From assembly GCF_000022565.1 (NCBI RefSeq), contig NC_012483.1, positions 2,604,001-2,668,000 on the forward strand: a stretch of DNA of 64,000 nucleotides, read 5' to 3'. The first letter of the stretch is position 1; every line of letters begins with the position of its first letter. The stretch comes from Acidobacterium capsulatum ATCC 51196. GTDB lineage: Bacteria > Acidobacteriota > Terriglobia > Terriglobales > Acidobacteriaceae. Below the pieces are notes generated by a model that saw only the letters and a list, made by a program, of their open reading frames with translations, was not told where the DNA came from and made no database searches. Shown here piece by piece: positions 1 through 9,306 of the stretch. The position numbers were made by a program, and so were the translations under genes.

Positions 1-3000
1 TCGGCGCAGACTCGCCCTTCGGTCCCATCCTCATCAGCTCCATCAGCAAGTCCGGCGGATCGCAGTATCACGGCGAAGGCTACTTTGTTGCTGAAAATGA
101 CGTGCTGAATGCCATCGACTGGCAGACCAAGAATGCGGCGGCCAGCCAAGGTAAAAAGGCCCAGAAGGGTAGCGCCCACTACTACTATCCGGGCTTCAAC
201 GTCGGTGGTCCCATTCCCGGAACGCATAAGAAGCTTCGCTTCTGGTTCGGATACGAAAAAGACCTCCAGAACACCGGTAATGCCAACATCCTGTCATCGT
301 TCATTCCAACGCCTGACATGATGAACGGCCAGTTCGGCAACACGCCGGCCAATGCAACGTTCTGTACCGGCACCTCTATCAACTTTAAGGTAGACAACGG
401 TTGTAACGACCTTACGAACACGGTTCTGCCCAACGGCGTCACCCTTCCTGGCGGCGGCGGTGCGGGCAGCCAGATTCCTGCGCAGTTCCTTGACCCCGGT
501 GCCAAGGTGCTCTCCAGCTTCTGGCCCAAGGCCAACATCACCCCGGTTGCTTCGACGGGTTACGTCAACTACCGCCAGGCCATCCCGGGCACTGTGGATG
601 GTTGGACCTATCGCATCCGTGTCGACTACAGCCCGACGGCGAAGGATCAGTTCTTCGTTTCCTACCAGCAGGGCTACACGGATGAGCTCACCAACTACAA
701 CGGTGCCCACATTTACTGGACGCCCGGAAACGCCATTCAGTATCCCGGCGGCGGCCTGTATCAGAAGTACTACACCAAGGCCATCGCGGCGAACTACGTC
801 CACACCTTCGGAGCCAACCTCACCAACGAGTTGATTCTGGCCTGGGGTTACCTCAACGCTCCAGTCGGTCCCAACAACCCGAATCAGGCCACCCGTAGCG
901 GTCTTGGCTATCCCTACGGAACGCTCTTCAACACCGGCTCCAACATCCTGCCGGCTTACAGCACCGCAGGTTCCTGGACCTTCCCGGACTTCTCCGAACA
1001 GGACATCTTCGACAATCCCTCGCACCAGTACCTGGTCAAGAAGGAACTGCCCTCGCTGGCAGACAACCTGACCTGGCAGTACAAGAGCCACACCATCAAG
1101 CTGGGCGCCTTCATGGAAGAAGTCACCAACGATCAGGGTGAGTATGAAGATCCGAACGGCAACTTCCGTAACTTCAACATGTACGGCGGCATTCCACAGA
1201 ACGTGATCACCGGTCAGAACATTGGTTCGCCCAACAACCCGACCGCAAACTTCCTGATGGGTATTGCTACAAACTACACGGAGAACAACGTCGTCAAGGT
1301 CACCGATATGGCCTATGGCGACTTCGCCTACTACTTCGATGACACCTGGAAGGCCACCTCGCGCCTCTCCATCGACTACGGTGTGCGCATCGAGCACCTC
1401 GGCCACTGGTATGACAAGAACAAGGACGGTGAGGCTGTCTTCATTCCGACCGACGTTCTGCCCGACTACAACTCCGGACGCCAGAATCCCGGCTTCCGCT
1501 GGCACTCCACCGACCCGGGAATTCCGTCCAGCGGTATGCCCAACCGGTTTGCCTACCTGACGCCGCGCTTCGGCATGTCGTATGACGTCTTCGGCAATGG
1601 CAAGCTGCTGGTTCGCGGTGGATGGGGCATCTTCCGCTTCGCCGACCAGTACAACAACTACACCGGCCCAATTCAAACCTCACAGGAAATCGCAGGCTAT
1701 TCACTGCCTGGCAACACCTCCATCTTCTTCAATCAGCCCCAGCAGGCTGCTGCCACCGGTGGCGTGGCCGGACAAAATGGTGCCCCCGGCATCATCGTTC
1801 CGCAGGTCGGCGTGGGTTGCAGCCCAAGCAATCCTTGCATCGATCCCGGCCAGTCCGGCCTCAATCCTACGGATGATCAGATTCCCGACTCCTCAGCCTG
1901 GAACCTGACCATCGACAAGCAGTTGCCCTTGAACTTCCTTCTGGAAGCTGCTTACGTAGGCAATCACGCAGAGAACCTGCCCCTCGGCGGTGAAGCCCTT
2001 GCAGGCAGCAACTTCACCGACTTCGACAACGTCAACAAGACTCCGCTCGGCGCTTACTTCAAGCCCGACCCGCTGACCGGTGTCATGTCCCCGAACCCGG
2101 AAGACGTCACGCAGACCTGCGTCGTGAATGTGGGTTGCCACTCCACCGGGAACAAGACCGCCGACTATCGCCCCTACGGTAAGGTCTACGGAGACAACAA
2201 TGTGGAGGTGCTGGATACCGCTGGCTACTCCAACTACGACGCACTGCAACTCGCGCTGGTACGTCACGGCACGAATGCAAACGTCAACGTCAACTGGACC
2301 TACCAGAACAACCTCAGCACCAATATGCAGGAAGACGCTTTCCATCTGCGTCGCAACTACGGTCCTGCCACCACCACCCGCCGGTACGTCTTCAACTTCT
2401 CCGGCTCCTACACCTTCCAGCAGCCCTACAAGGGACAGAACCTCTTCCTGCGTGGGGCCGCCAACGGCTGGACGATCTCGAACATTACCACCTGGCAGTC
2501 CGGTGGCTTCCTGACGTCCACCAATAACTCCAACTTCGGAATGGGTCTGCAGTACCTGCCCGACTACAACGGAGCTCCGGTCTCCAAGACCAATCCGTTG
2601 CCGAACGGCGCTCAGGGTACCGGCATCAGCCAGGCCACCTACTACGGCACGAACGCCACGGTGCTCATCACGCCGATCAAGACGTGCAATCCTCAATCCG
2701 GTACGGGCAAGAACCAGCTCCTCAAGTACTCCTGCTTCGCACCACCGCAGGTTGGGCAGTACGGTCCAACCTCCGAGCCCTACACCATGGTGGCGTACTT
2801 CGACAGTGACATGTCGCTGTACAAGGACTTCCATGTCTGGCGCGACCAGCATGCGGAGTTCCGCATCCAGGCCTTCAACTGGCTCAACCATCCGCTGCGT
2901 CAGTTCTCGGGTGGCAACCAGCTCAGCCTGCACTACCAGGTGCCTTACGGAACCAGCAACTTCCAGACCTTCCCGGATGCATATCCTGGAGCGAACCCCA

Positions 3001-3080
3001 ACAACTTTGGCGTGCTCGACCAGAAGAACGGCGCGCCGAACCAGAGAACGCTTGAGCTCTCGGTTCACTACCTCTTCTAA
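1..3080 (+). CDS. TonB-dependent receptor, Oar-like (5' end outside window)
   Basis: Outer-membrane beta-barrel receptor, probably for uptake of a large substrate such as an oligosaccharide or siderophore; the substrate cannot be told. The frame is open from base 3 to the TAA at 3078-3080, so the plug domain and signal peptide lie upstream of the window. The visible part begins in plug-like sequence (SKSGGSQYHG, then GYFVAEND), passes through the barrel-entry motif (YPGFNVGGPIPGT, then FWFGYEKD) and ends in LELSVHYLF with the terminal aromatic typical of barrel proteins. The internal GTG at 102 is not the real start. A strong rho-independent terminator follows 20 bases after the stop. A second receptor of the same family lies at 28298-31897. 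The family is greatly expanded in Acidobacteriota. Confidence 0.93.
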   Translation, partial: GADSPFGPILISSISKSGGSQYHGEGYFVAENDVLNAIDWQTKNAAASQGKKAQKGSAHYYYPGFNVGGPIPGTHKKLRFWFGYEKDLQNTGNANILSSFIPTPDMMNGQFGNTPANATFCTGTSINFKVDNGCNDLTNTVLPNGVTLPGGGGAGSQIPAQFLDPGAKVLSSFWPKANITPVASTGYVNYRQAIPGTVDGWTYRIRVDYSPTAKDQFFVSYQQGYTDELTNYNGAHIYWTPGNAIQYPGGGLYQKYYTKAIAANYVHTFGANLTNELILAWGYLNAPVGPNNPNQATRSGLGYPYGTLFNTGSNILPAYSTAGSWTFPDFSEQDIFDNPSHQYLVKKELPSLADNLTWQYKSHTIKLGAFMEEVTNDQGEYEDPNGNFRNFNMYGGIPQNVITGQNIGSPNNPTANFLMGIATNYTENNVVKVTDMAYGDFAYYFDDTWKATSRLSIDYGVRIEHLGHWYDKNKDGEAVFIPTDVLPDYNSGRQNPGFRWHSTDPGIPSSGMPNRFAYLTPRFGMSYDVFGNGKLLVRGGWGIFRFADQYNNYTGPIQTSQEIAGYSLPGNTSIFFNQPQQAAATGGVAGQNGAPGIIVPQVGVGCSPSNPCIDPGQSGLNPTDDQIPDSSAWNLTIDKQLPLNFLLEAAYVGNHAENLPLGGEALAGSNFTDFDNVNKTPLGAYFKPDPLTGVMSPNPEDVTQTCVVNVGCHSTGNKTADYRPYGKVYGDNNVEVLDTAGYSNYDALQLALVRHGTNANVNVNWTYQNNLSTNMQEDAFHLRRNYGPATTTRRYVFNFSGSYTFQQPYKGQNLFLRGAANGWTISNITTWQSGGFLTSTNNSNFGMGLQYLPDYNGAPVSKTNPLPNGAQGTGISQATYYGTNATVLITPIKTCNPQSGTGKNQLLKYSCFAPPQVGQYGPTSEPYTMVAYFDSDMSLYKDFHVWRDQHAEFRIQAFNWLNHPLRQFSGGNQLSLHYQVPYGTSNFQTFPDAYPGANPNNFGVLDQKNGAPNQRTLELSVHYLF

Positions 3081-3100
3081 CCACCAATGCCTCCTACTTT

Positions 3101-3139
3101 CTGGAAGGCGGTCTCCATGCCGCCTTCCAGTTTTCTTTT
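3101..3139 (+). terminator. Rho-independent terminator after TonB-dependent receptor
   Basis: Perfect 11-bp stem, CTGGAAGGCGG at 3101-3111 pairing with CCGCCTTCCAG at 3120-3130, 8-base loop, followed directly by the T-rich run TTTTCTTTT. It separates the receptor gene from the TPR gene. Confidence 0.93.
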
Positions 3140-3227
3140 CATTGGCAGAATGCGCGAAAAATCCTCACCCCAAAATTCTCAAAAGGATCGCCGCAAAACG
3201 CCCTCACCCGAAATACGATCATTCCCA

Positions 3228-5321
3228 ATGAAGTTCCCAATGTTTTCCCTGCATCTTTCTCCGCGCCACCTCGGCGCTGCCTTGATCGTTCTGCTTTGTG
3301 CTCCTGCCGCTCTGCCGCAGACCTCACCCTCCGCATCCTCCATGCAAAAAGTTGAGGCTCACAACGCGCAGATTCTCGAGCAGCACCTCCAGGTCGCGCG
3401 CAAGGCCATGGCCGCGCATCAGGACTCCGTCGCCGCGCAGCAATACCGCATCTTCCTCGCCGACGCGCTTGGCGAGCTGGCCATCGCCCGCGCCCAGGCT
3501 GGCCAATACTCCCAGGCTGCAGAAAACTTCGATGCTGCTCTCGCCCTCGCGCCCAATTCCCCGGCGCTGCTCGTCGAATACGCGCGCTCCGAATTCCAGG
3601 CTGGCAATCTGCCCCACGCCAAGAGCCTCGCCCAGCAAATCATCCAGCAATATCCGCACAACAAAAACGCGCTGGTCCGCGCCTACTCCATCCTTGGGCG
3701 CACGCAGCTCGCGCAGCAGGACGCCAAGGCCGCGCGCAAGAACCTCGCGCTCGCTGTGGCGCTCAAGCCAAACTTCCCCAACGGATACAACCTCGCCGCC
3801 GCCTGCCTTGCCCTCGAAGACCAGAAGTGCGCCGCCAAAATCTTCTCTGACATGCAGGCCTCTTACGGCAACACGGCCGTCCTGCACATGTACTTCGGCC
3901 AGGCCTATCTGAACTCTGACTTTCAGCGCCTCGCCATCGCCGAATTCGAGAAGGCCATCGCGCTCAATCCCAAACTGCCCGGCGCGCACTACTCGCTCGC
4001 CGCTGCCTACCTCGCGACGCAGCAGAGCATCGACAAGGCCGAGGACGAGCTCCGGAAAGAGATCGCCGTCGATCCCCAGAGCGCTCTCGCCTATGCCGGG
4101 CTCGGCCATCTTGAAACCGGCCAGCAAAAGCTCTCCGAGGCACTGACCGATCTGCAGCGCGCCGCCGCGCTCGATCCGCAGAATCCAAACGTCACTCTCT
4201 ACCTCGGCCAACTCTATGCCGCCATGCACAAGACGCCCGAAGCCATCGATGCTCTCCGCCGCGCCATTGCCGGCATGCCGAACTCGCCCCAAAACAAGAG
4301 CCAGTTGCAAAAGGCGCACTATCTTCTCGGCCGACTGCTCGCGCAGTCCGGCCAGACCAGCGCCGGGCAAAAGGAGTTGCAGATCGCGCAGGCCATGATG
4401 CAGCAGGACATCACCCGCTCGCGCCAGCAGTTGGCCAGCTACTATGACCAGAACTCCGCCACGGCTCCGGCCAACAGCTCCAGCACCGCCGCGCTGCCGC
4501 AGGAGAAGACCCGTCACACCATCACCAAAGAGCAGCAGGCCGCCGCGCAAGCCGCCACCCAGTTCCAGCAACACATCGCCTCGGCCGTCGCCAACAGCTA
4601 CAACAATCTCGGGGCGCTCGCCGGCGCGCAGGGCGACGCGCTCGGGGCGCTCGCTGACTTTGAAGGTGCCGCCGCCTGGGACCCCGCCATGCCAGGCCTC
4701 GACGAGAACATCGGCCGCGCTGCCTTCGCCGCTGGCCAGTTTTCGCAGGCCGTCGATCCCCTCACCCGCTACATGCAGCACCATCCTGAGGACAAGAGCC
4801 TGCGCGCCGCCCTCGGCATCAGCCTTTACATGACGGGCGATTATGCCAAAGCCGCCGCCGCTCTTGAGCCGGTTGCGCTTCCCAATCCTGTCTCCAATCA
4901 GGTCGCCTACGTGTACGCCGTCTGCCTGCTCAAGACCGGCAAGCCGCAGCCAGCTCTCGCGCTGCTCAAGAGTCTCGCGCTACAGTTGCCCCGCTCTGAG
5001 GATGTGCATCGCACCCTCGGCGAAGCCTGGGCCGCTACTGGCAACCAGCATCAGGCCGCTCAGGAGCTTGGCATCGCACTCTTGCTTGATCCCAATGACG
5101 CGGCGGCTTATGCCAACCTCGGCCGCGTTCAACTCGCGCAAGGCGACACCGCGAAAGCCATCGCCAGTCTGCGGAGCGCAGAGAAACTGGACGCAGCCAA
5201 CAGCCAGATTCACTACGACCTTGCGCAGGCTTATCGCAAAGCCTCACAGCCCCAGCAGGCCGCGCGTGAAATGCAGCAGTACCATCATCTCCAAAGCAAA
5301 AGCGCGGCCCAGCCAGACTAG
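3228..5321 (+). CDS. Secreted tetratricopeptide-repeat protein
   Basis: A 697-residue protein with an N-terminal signal peptide (hydrophobic LGAALIVLLCAPAALPQ) followed almost entirely by tetratricopeptide repeats. The typical repeat signatures (A..LGR...A..DY..A, L.P....A...L) are visible from about residue 40 to the end, in two blocks split by a Gln/Ser/Ala-rich linker near residues 390-440. TPR arrays hold other proteins and act as periplasmic or envelope scaffolds; the partner is unknown. I place the start at 3228 because the frame upstream overlaps the terminator and lacks a signal sequence; 3240 is an alternative, and neither has a convincing ribosome binding site. It follows a TonB-dependent receptor gene, a pairing that may be functional but is separated by a terminator. 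Confidence 0.85.
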   Translation: MKFPMFSLHLSPRHLGAALIVLLCAPAALPQTSPSASSMQKVEAHNAQILEQHLQVARKAMAAHQDSVAAQQYRIFLADALGELAIARAQAGQYSQAAENFDAALALAPNSPALLVEYARSEFQAGNLPHAKSLAQQIIQQYPHNKNALVRAYSILGRTQLAQQDAKAARKNLALAVALKPNFPNGYNLAAACLALEDQKCAAKIFSDMQASYGNTAVLHMYFGQAYLNSDFQRLAIAEFEKAIALNPKLPGAHYSLAAAYLATQQSIDKAEDELRKEIAVDPQSALAYAGLGHLETGQQKLSEALTDLQRAAALDPQNPNVTLYLGQLYAAMHKTPEAIDALRRAIAGMPNSPQNKSQLQKAHYLLGRLLAQSGQTSAGQKELQIAQAMMQQDITRSRQQLASYYDQNSATAPANSSSTAALPQEKTRHTITKEQQAAAQAATQFQQHIASAVANSYNNLGALAGAQGDALGALADFEGAAAWDPAMPGLDENIGRAAFAAGQFSQAVDPLTRYMQHHPEDKSLRAALGISLYMTGDYAKAAAALEPVALPNPVSNQVAYVYAVCLLKTGKPQPALALLKSLALQLPRSEDVHRTLGEAWAATGNQHQAAQELGIALLLDPNDAAAYANLGRVQLAQGDTAKAIASLRSAEKLDAANSQIHYDLAQAYRKASQPQQAAREMQQYHHLQSKSAAQPD

Positions 5322-5364
5322 TTTCTTCTGACCGGGCCGCGCCTGCGCGTTCTCTCTTCCTGGA

Positions 5365-6327
5365 TTAGGCGGTTGCTTTTCCGCCGCCATTTTCCGCTGG
5401 CTGCGGCTGCCCCGTCGCGGATGCCGCCACCGCAGCCGCAATCTTCTTCGCATTCCAGTCGTCGCCGCTCCATGACCGCACCACCCTGTTGTCCGGCCCA
5501 ATCAGCGTGATGTCCATGGTGTGCTCAATGTCGTCGCTCGTCTGCTCATACGACACATTGAAGTCCGTGGCCAGCCGCTTCAGGTCCGTGGGCGTCAGGT
5601 CCACAAACTCCCAGTGTGCAAAGCCTGATGGTTTCCCGTTCAAGTACTCGAGTCCATAGCGCCGCAGTACCGGCGGCGTGTCATGTACGGGGTCAATGCT
5701 GATCGTGATCAGGTGGCTATGCTCCCACGCCGCCGGATTCTTCTTCAGCAATCCGTTGATCTGCGCAAACAGATGTGTGATCACCGGGCAGTCTTCCTTG
5801 CATTGCGAATCCACAAACGTGATCAGCACCGCCTTGCCTTGATAATCCGTCAGCGCCGTCGGCTTGCCGCTCTGGTTCGTCATCGGAATCCCCGGAACAC
5901 TCTCGCCCACCAGCAGCGGATGCGGCGGCAGTTCCGCCATCGTCAGCGCGTGCGCCGGCTCCGAGGTCACCACAATGTCGGTCAGGTGCCGGGCGCTGCC
6001 ATCCGCCGGAACCAGCACATCGCCCTTAATTTCGTCGCCGGGCTTGAGCCTGTCAAAGACCTTGCTGTCTTTGAGCGTGTACACCACGTCGGTCGCCGGC
6101 AGGAATCCAGGAATCATACCCTGCTCGATCATCACCTGGTGCGTGACCTCGCTTTTGCCCAGCACCCGGCCCGTCATCGCATAGCTCGTCACATTCAGGC
6201 TTCCGCCCACCGCGCTGGCCTTCTCAAAGCCGGCAGAATGGCTCAGCTTGTTGCATCCGGCGGCGAATACCACCAGCAATCCGCTCAGGGCGGCTGTGCC
6301 AATGCGCAACAGACGAGGACGGCTCAT
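5365..6327 (-). CDS. SCO1/SenC-family copper lipoprotein with CusF-like N-terminal domain
   Basis: A 320-residue lipoprotein (lipobox AAGC, Cys25). The C-terminal half (about 140-300) is a thioredoxin-fold SCO domain with the copper ligands of the family: CKEDC (Cys176, Cys180) and a distal His (His269 in DIEHT). SCO proteins deliver copper to the CuA site of cytochrome c oxidase or act as thiol-redox proteins. The stretch at about 47-105 (GMIPGF, later LKPGDEI) resembles the CusF-type copper-binding beta barrel, but the usual W and MxM ligands appear missing. The start at 6327 has an AAAGGAGA ribosome binding site 6-7 bases upstream. No oxidase genes are in the window. Confidence 0.88.
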   Translation of the reverse strand: MSRPRLLRIGTAALSGLLVVFAAGCNKLSHSAGFEKASAVGGSLNVTSYAMTGRVLGKSEVTHQVMIEQGMIPGFLPATDVVYTLKDSKVFDRLKPGDEIKGDVLVPADGSARHLTDIVVTSEPAHALTMAELPPHPLLVGESVPGIPMTNQSGKPTALTDYQGKAVLITFVDSQCKEDCPVITHLFAQINGLLKKNPAAWEHSHLITISIDPVHDTPPVLRRYGLEYLNGKPSGFAHWEFVDLTPTDLKRLATDFNVSYEQTSDDIEHTMDITLIGPDNRVVRSWSGDDWNAKKIAAAVAASATGQPQPAENGGGKATA

Positions 6328-6577
6328 GCGAGGTCTCCTTTGGGAGCAAATCTTTGGGGCTTGCCGGCAGAAGGTCCGCGCGGCATCTTCCTGCCCACGC
6401 AGGGGCGCACCAATATCGTTGGACGCATCGCCCAGCCCCGAGGTATCGCCTCTTTTGCCGCGCGGGCCTTTCCAGCCGGCAAAAAGCGGCGCAATCTGCT
6501 CCCATTCAGTATAAAAGCGCCCGATCCCGGGCCGCCCCGCTGCGACACTTTGCCGCAACCGGTACACTTTTCCTGTT

Positions 6578-6805
6578 ATGGGAATCCGTCTGCAGCGCAA
6601 CCCATCCGGCCCTCCGTTGAATCCGCAGCGCAAGCGCATCGCCATCATCGCCGCGCTCGTGGCCTGTCTCTCCGCGCCCGGAGCATGGCTCTTTCGTCGC
6701 ATCCCCACCCTGCAATGGATCTGGCTGCTCCTCATGATTGCCGTCCTCATCTATCTCGGTATCGAGCTCACCCGCATGCGTCAGCAAAGCCGCCGCAACT
6801 GGTAG
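6578..6805 (+). CDS. Small two-helix membrane protein, unknown function
   Basis: A 75-residue hypothetical protein. It has a basic N-terminus (MGIRLQRNPS, later QRKR), a hydrophobic segment at about 21-38, a second at about 47-64 (WIWLLLMIAVLIYLGIEL), and a basic tail (RMRQQSRRNW), so it probably spans the inner membrane twice with both ends in the cytoplasm. I do not recognise the family. No strong ribosome binding site precedes the ATG. It stands between the divergent SCO gene and the propeller gene that starts 87 bases downstream. Confidence 0.6.
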   Translation: MGIRLQRNPSGPPLNPQRKRIAIIAALVACLSAPGAWLFRRIPTLQWIWLLLMIAVLIYLGIELTRMRQQSRRNW

Positions 6806-6892
6806 GCGCAGCGGATGCATCCGCCCTCAAGCGCGGCAGAGAATGAACCAGCAAGCCGCCGGCCGATAAGAGCCGGCTCAAGAAAAGGTGAC

Positions 6893-7906
6893 ATGAAGAC
6901 CGTCCTTCTGAAAACCATTCTTCGCAGCATGCTCGCATGGTCTGGAGTCGCCCTGCTGACCGTCAGCGCACTCTCAGCTTCTGCCCAAACCTCTCATCCT
7001 CCCCTTTATCGGGTGGCCGATGTTCCTCTGCCCGGACCGCCTGTGCGGTTTGATTACCAGACCTTCGATCCCTCCACCGGCAGGCTCTACATCGCCCACA
7101 TGAATGCGGACCATCTCGTCATCTTCGACGTGAAATCGCGCCGCGTCCTCGCAAACCTCAGCGGATTCACCCGCATACATGGCGTCCTCAGCGTCCCTTC
7201 TCAGCATCGCGTCTATGCATCCGCAACGGGCGATCATCAGGTGCTCGCCCTCAATGCAGACAAGTTGCAAATCGCGGCACACGCCGGCCCGGTCAACTAT
7301 CCTGACGGACTCGCTTTCGCGCCCGGAACGCAGCGTCTCTTCGTCTCAGACGAGCATGGCGGCGTTGATGCGGTCTTTGACACCCACCCTTTTCATCTTT
7401 TGCGCTCCATTCCGCTCGGGGGCGGCGCGGGCAACACCGTTTATGACGCGGACTCCGGCCACATTCTCGTAGCGGTTCATCACCTCGACCAGCTCGCGGT
7501 CATTGATCCTTCCACACTCCACATTCTCTACCGTCTGCCACTCTCCGGCATTGCCGACCCGCACGGCATCGCGCTCGATCCCGCCTCGCATCTCGCATTT
7601 GTCGCCGGCGAGGCCAATCACTCGCTCGCCGTCGTCGATCTCACGCGCCGCACCGTCCTCTCCCGTCACACCGTAGGAGACGATCCGGATGTGCTCGCCT
7701 TCGACCCCGGCCTCCAGCGCCTTTACGTCGCGGCCGAGTCCGGCACGGTCACCGTCTTTCAGCTCACCGGCACACAACTTGCAAAATTGGGCACGCTCCA
7801 GATGCCACACGCGCACAGTGTCTCGGTCGATCCGTCCACGCATCTGGTTTACTTTCCCTTGCAGGATCTTCACGGCCATCCGGTCCTGCGCATCATGCGC
7901 CCCTGA
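6893..7906 (+). CDS. Secreted YncE-like beta-propeller protein
   Basis: A 337-residue protein with a signal peptide (GVALLTVSALSASAQ) followed by repeated blades of the YncE/lactonase type: RLYIAHMNADHLVIFDVKS, VLALNADK, HLDQLAVIDP, HSLAVVDL and GTVTVFQL are equivalent strands of successive blades. Proteins of this class form seven-bladed propellers in the periplasm; some bind DNA or metals, and many have no known role. The start at 6893 is preferred to upstream in-frame codons because AAGGTGA lies just before it and the signal peptide begins there. Function beyond the fold is unknown. Confidence 0.8.
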   Translation: MKTVLLKTILRSMLAWSGVALLTVSALSASAQTSHPPLYRVADVPLPGPPVRFDYQTFDPSTGRLYIAHMNADHLVIFDVKSRRVLANLSGFTRIHGVLSVPSQHRVYASATGDHQVLALNADKLQIAAHAGPVNYPDGLAFAPGTQRLFVSDEHGGVDAVFDTHPFHLLRSIPLGGGAGNTVYDADSGHILVAVHHLDQLAVIDPSTLHILYRLPLSGIADPHGIALDPASHLAFVAGEANHSLAVVDLTRRTVLSRHTVGDDPDVLAFDPGLQRLYVAAESGTVTVFQLTGTQLAKLGTLQMPHAHSVSVDPSTHLVYFPLQDLHGHPVLRIMRP

Positions 7907-7980
7907 TGGAATCGCCGAAGCCGAGTCCCTAACCCGCTCTTCACGGTTCCACATGATTCCACCAGGAAGGATTCATTCTC

Positions 7981-8784
7981 ATGCACAGCGATTCCACACC
8001 CGCACACTCCGAATCCGTCGAGCGTAGTTTCGGCCCCCGTGCCAACGCCTATCTCTCCAGCGCCGTGCACGCGCAGGGCGAAGACCTCGCCGCGCTCCGC
8101 TCCCTCGTCGCCTCTACGCCGGAGGCGCACGTGCTCGACCTCGGTTGCGGAGCCGGTCATGTCTCCTTCGCCGTCGCCCCCGTTGCGGCCGAGGTGACCG
8201 CCTGCGATCTCACCCCCACCATGCTTGAAACCGTGCAGGCCGCGGCCCGCGAACGCGCGCTGAGCAACATCGCCACCCGCCAGGCCTCCGCCGAGCAGCT
8301 TCCCTTTGCCGATGCGTCCTTTGACTGGGTCCTCAGCCGCTACAGCGCGCATCACTGGCGCAACGTGCCGCAGGCGCTGGCCGAGGTGCGCCGCGTTCTG
8401 CGCCCCGCCGGACGCGTCTGCTTTATCGACGTGGTGGGCTCCGCTGATCCTCTCTTTGACACTCACCTTCAGGCCGTCGAGCTGCTGCGCGACCCCTCCC
8501 ACGTCCGCAACTACTCCGCGCAGGAGTGGCTCACCCTCTTCGCCGCCGCCGGCCTCCCCGCGCAGGTCACCCACGAGTGGCGTCTGCCTCTGGAGTTCGC
8601 CTCCTGGGTTGCCCGCATCGGCACCCCTGAGCCGCGCATCGCGGCCATCCGCACCCTCTGGGCAGCGGCTCCTGCTGAGGTGCGCGAGCATTACGCCCTC
8701 GCGCCTGACGGCTCCTTTCAACTGGCGGTCGCCCGCATCGAGGCCATCCCGGCCCTATTGCCTCTCCAGCTAAGTAGCCTCTAA
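7981..8784 (+). CDS. Class I SAM-dependent methyltransferase (UbiE/Methyltransf_11 type)
   Basis: A 267-residue Rossmann-fold methyltransferase. Motif I is VLDLGCGAGH (about 52-61), the acidic residue after strand 2 is in ACDLTPTML, motif II is FDWVLSRYSAHHW, and the post-motif is LRPAGRVCFIDVVG. These bind S-adenosylmethionine. The substrate cannot be read from sequence; small molecules such as quinone precursors or other metabolites are typical. A clear AGGAAGGA ribosome binding site precedes the ATG. The gene starts 74 bases after the propeller gene in the same direction. Confidence 0.88.
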   Translation: MHSDSTPAHSESVERSFGPRANAYLSSAVHAQGEDLAALRSLVASTPEAHVLDLGCGAGHVSFAVAPVAAEVTACDLTPTMLETVQAAARERALSNIATRQASAEQLPFADASFDWVLSRYSAHHWRNVPQALAEVRRVLRPAGRVCFIDVVGSADPLFDTHLQAVELLRDPSHVRNYSAQEWLTLFAAAGLPAQVTHEWRLPLEFASWVARIGTPEPRIAAIRTLWAAAPAEVREHYALAPDGSFQLAVARIEAIPALLPLQLSSL

Positions 8785-8806
8785 GTTACGTCTTAAATAG
8801 AAAAAC

Positions 8807-8818
8807 GGTAACGTTACC
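8807..8818. promoter_or_regulatory. 12-bp perfect palindrome upstream of the STAS gene
   Basis: GGTAACGTTACC reads the same on both strands and lies 27 bases before the STAS start codon, in a short AT-richer gap. The central CG with TAA/TTA flanks resembles LacI-family operators. No such regulator is in the window. Confidence 0.4.
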
Positions 8819-8845
8819 CGCCTGCCATTGCGATAAAGTGAAGCC

Positions 8846-9199
8846 ATGACGCTCGTCTTCCAGTTGGATCGTGCTTCGGACGAACTCCTCGTCATCACTC
8901 TGACCGGCTCCATGACCATGAGCCCGGCGCTCGACCAGCTGATGGAGCAGCTCTACGCGCAGTTGGACACGAACCCGCCCCGTCACATCGTCTTTGACAT
9001 GGCCGGCGTCGATTACCTCGACAGCACCGGCCTTGGCTTCCTCGTCCGCATCAACCGCGATCTTGAGAAACGCGACGGCTTCATCCGCCTCTGCGGCACC
9101 AGCGAGCGTGTGCAGGCCCTCATGGCCATGACCCGCACTGACACCCTGCTCCGCGTCGATTGCGACCGCGCCGAAAGTCTCGCCGCCCTCCTCCCCTGA
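8846..9199 (+). CDS. STAS-domain anti-sigma-factor antagonist
   Basis: A 117-residue single STAS domain. The signature VDYLDSTGLGFLV carries the phosphorylatable serine (Ser60 in DSTGLG). In the SpoIIAA/RsbV family the unphosphorylated form binds a HPK-type anti-sigma kinase and frees a sigma factor; phosphorylation of this serine switches it off. No partner kinase or phosphatase is adjacent, so the regulated sigma factor is unknown. The preceding 62-base gap carries a 12-bp palindrome. Confidence 0.92.
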   Translation: MTLVFQLDRASDELLVITLTGSMTMSPALDQLMEQLYAQLDTNPPRHIVFDMAGVDYLDSTGLGFLVRINRDLEKRDGFIRLCGTSERVQALMAMTRTDTLLRVDCDRAESLAALLP

Positions 9200-9306
9200 G
9201 TCTCGTTTCGTCCGGCTGGTGCTATAAGAGGGTTCATGACCTTCCCGCTCCATCCGTGCCGCGCCCGCGGCCATTCGCTCCCCATGACCATCTTGAGGGG
9301 CCGGCG

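Noticed and set aside
294-1676. Leftward 460-codon frame opposite the first TonB-dependent receptor
   Set aside because: Complement of a well-supported receptor coding region; composition is Val/Gly/Arg-biased and no motif is present.
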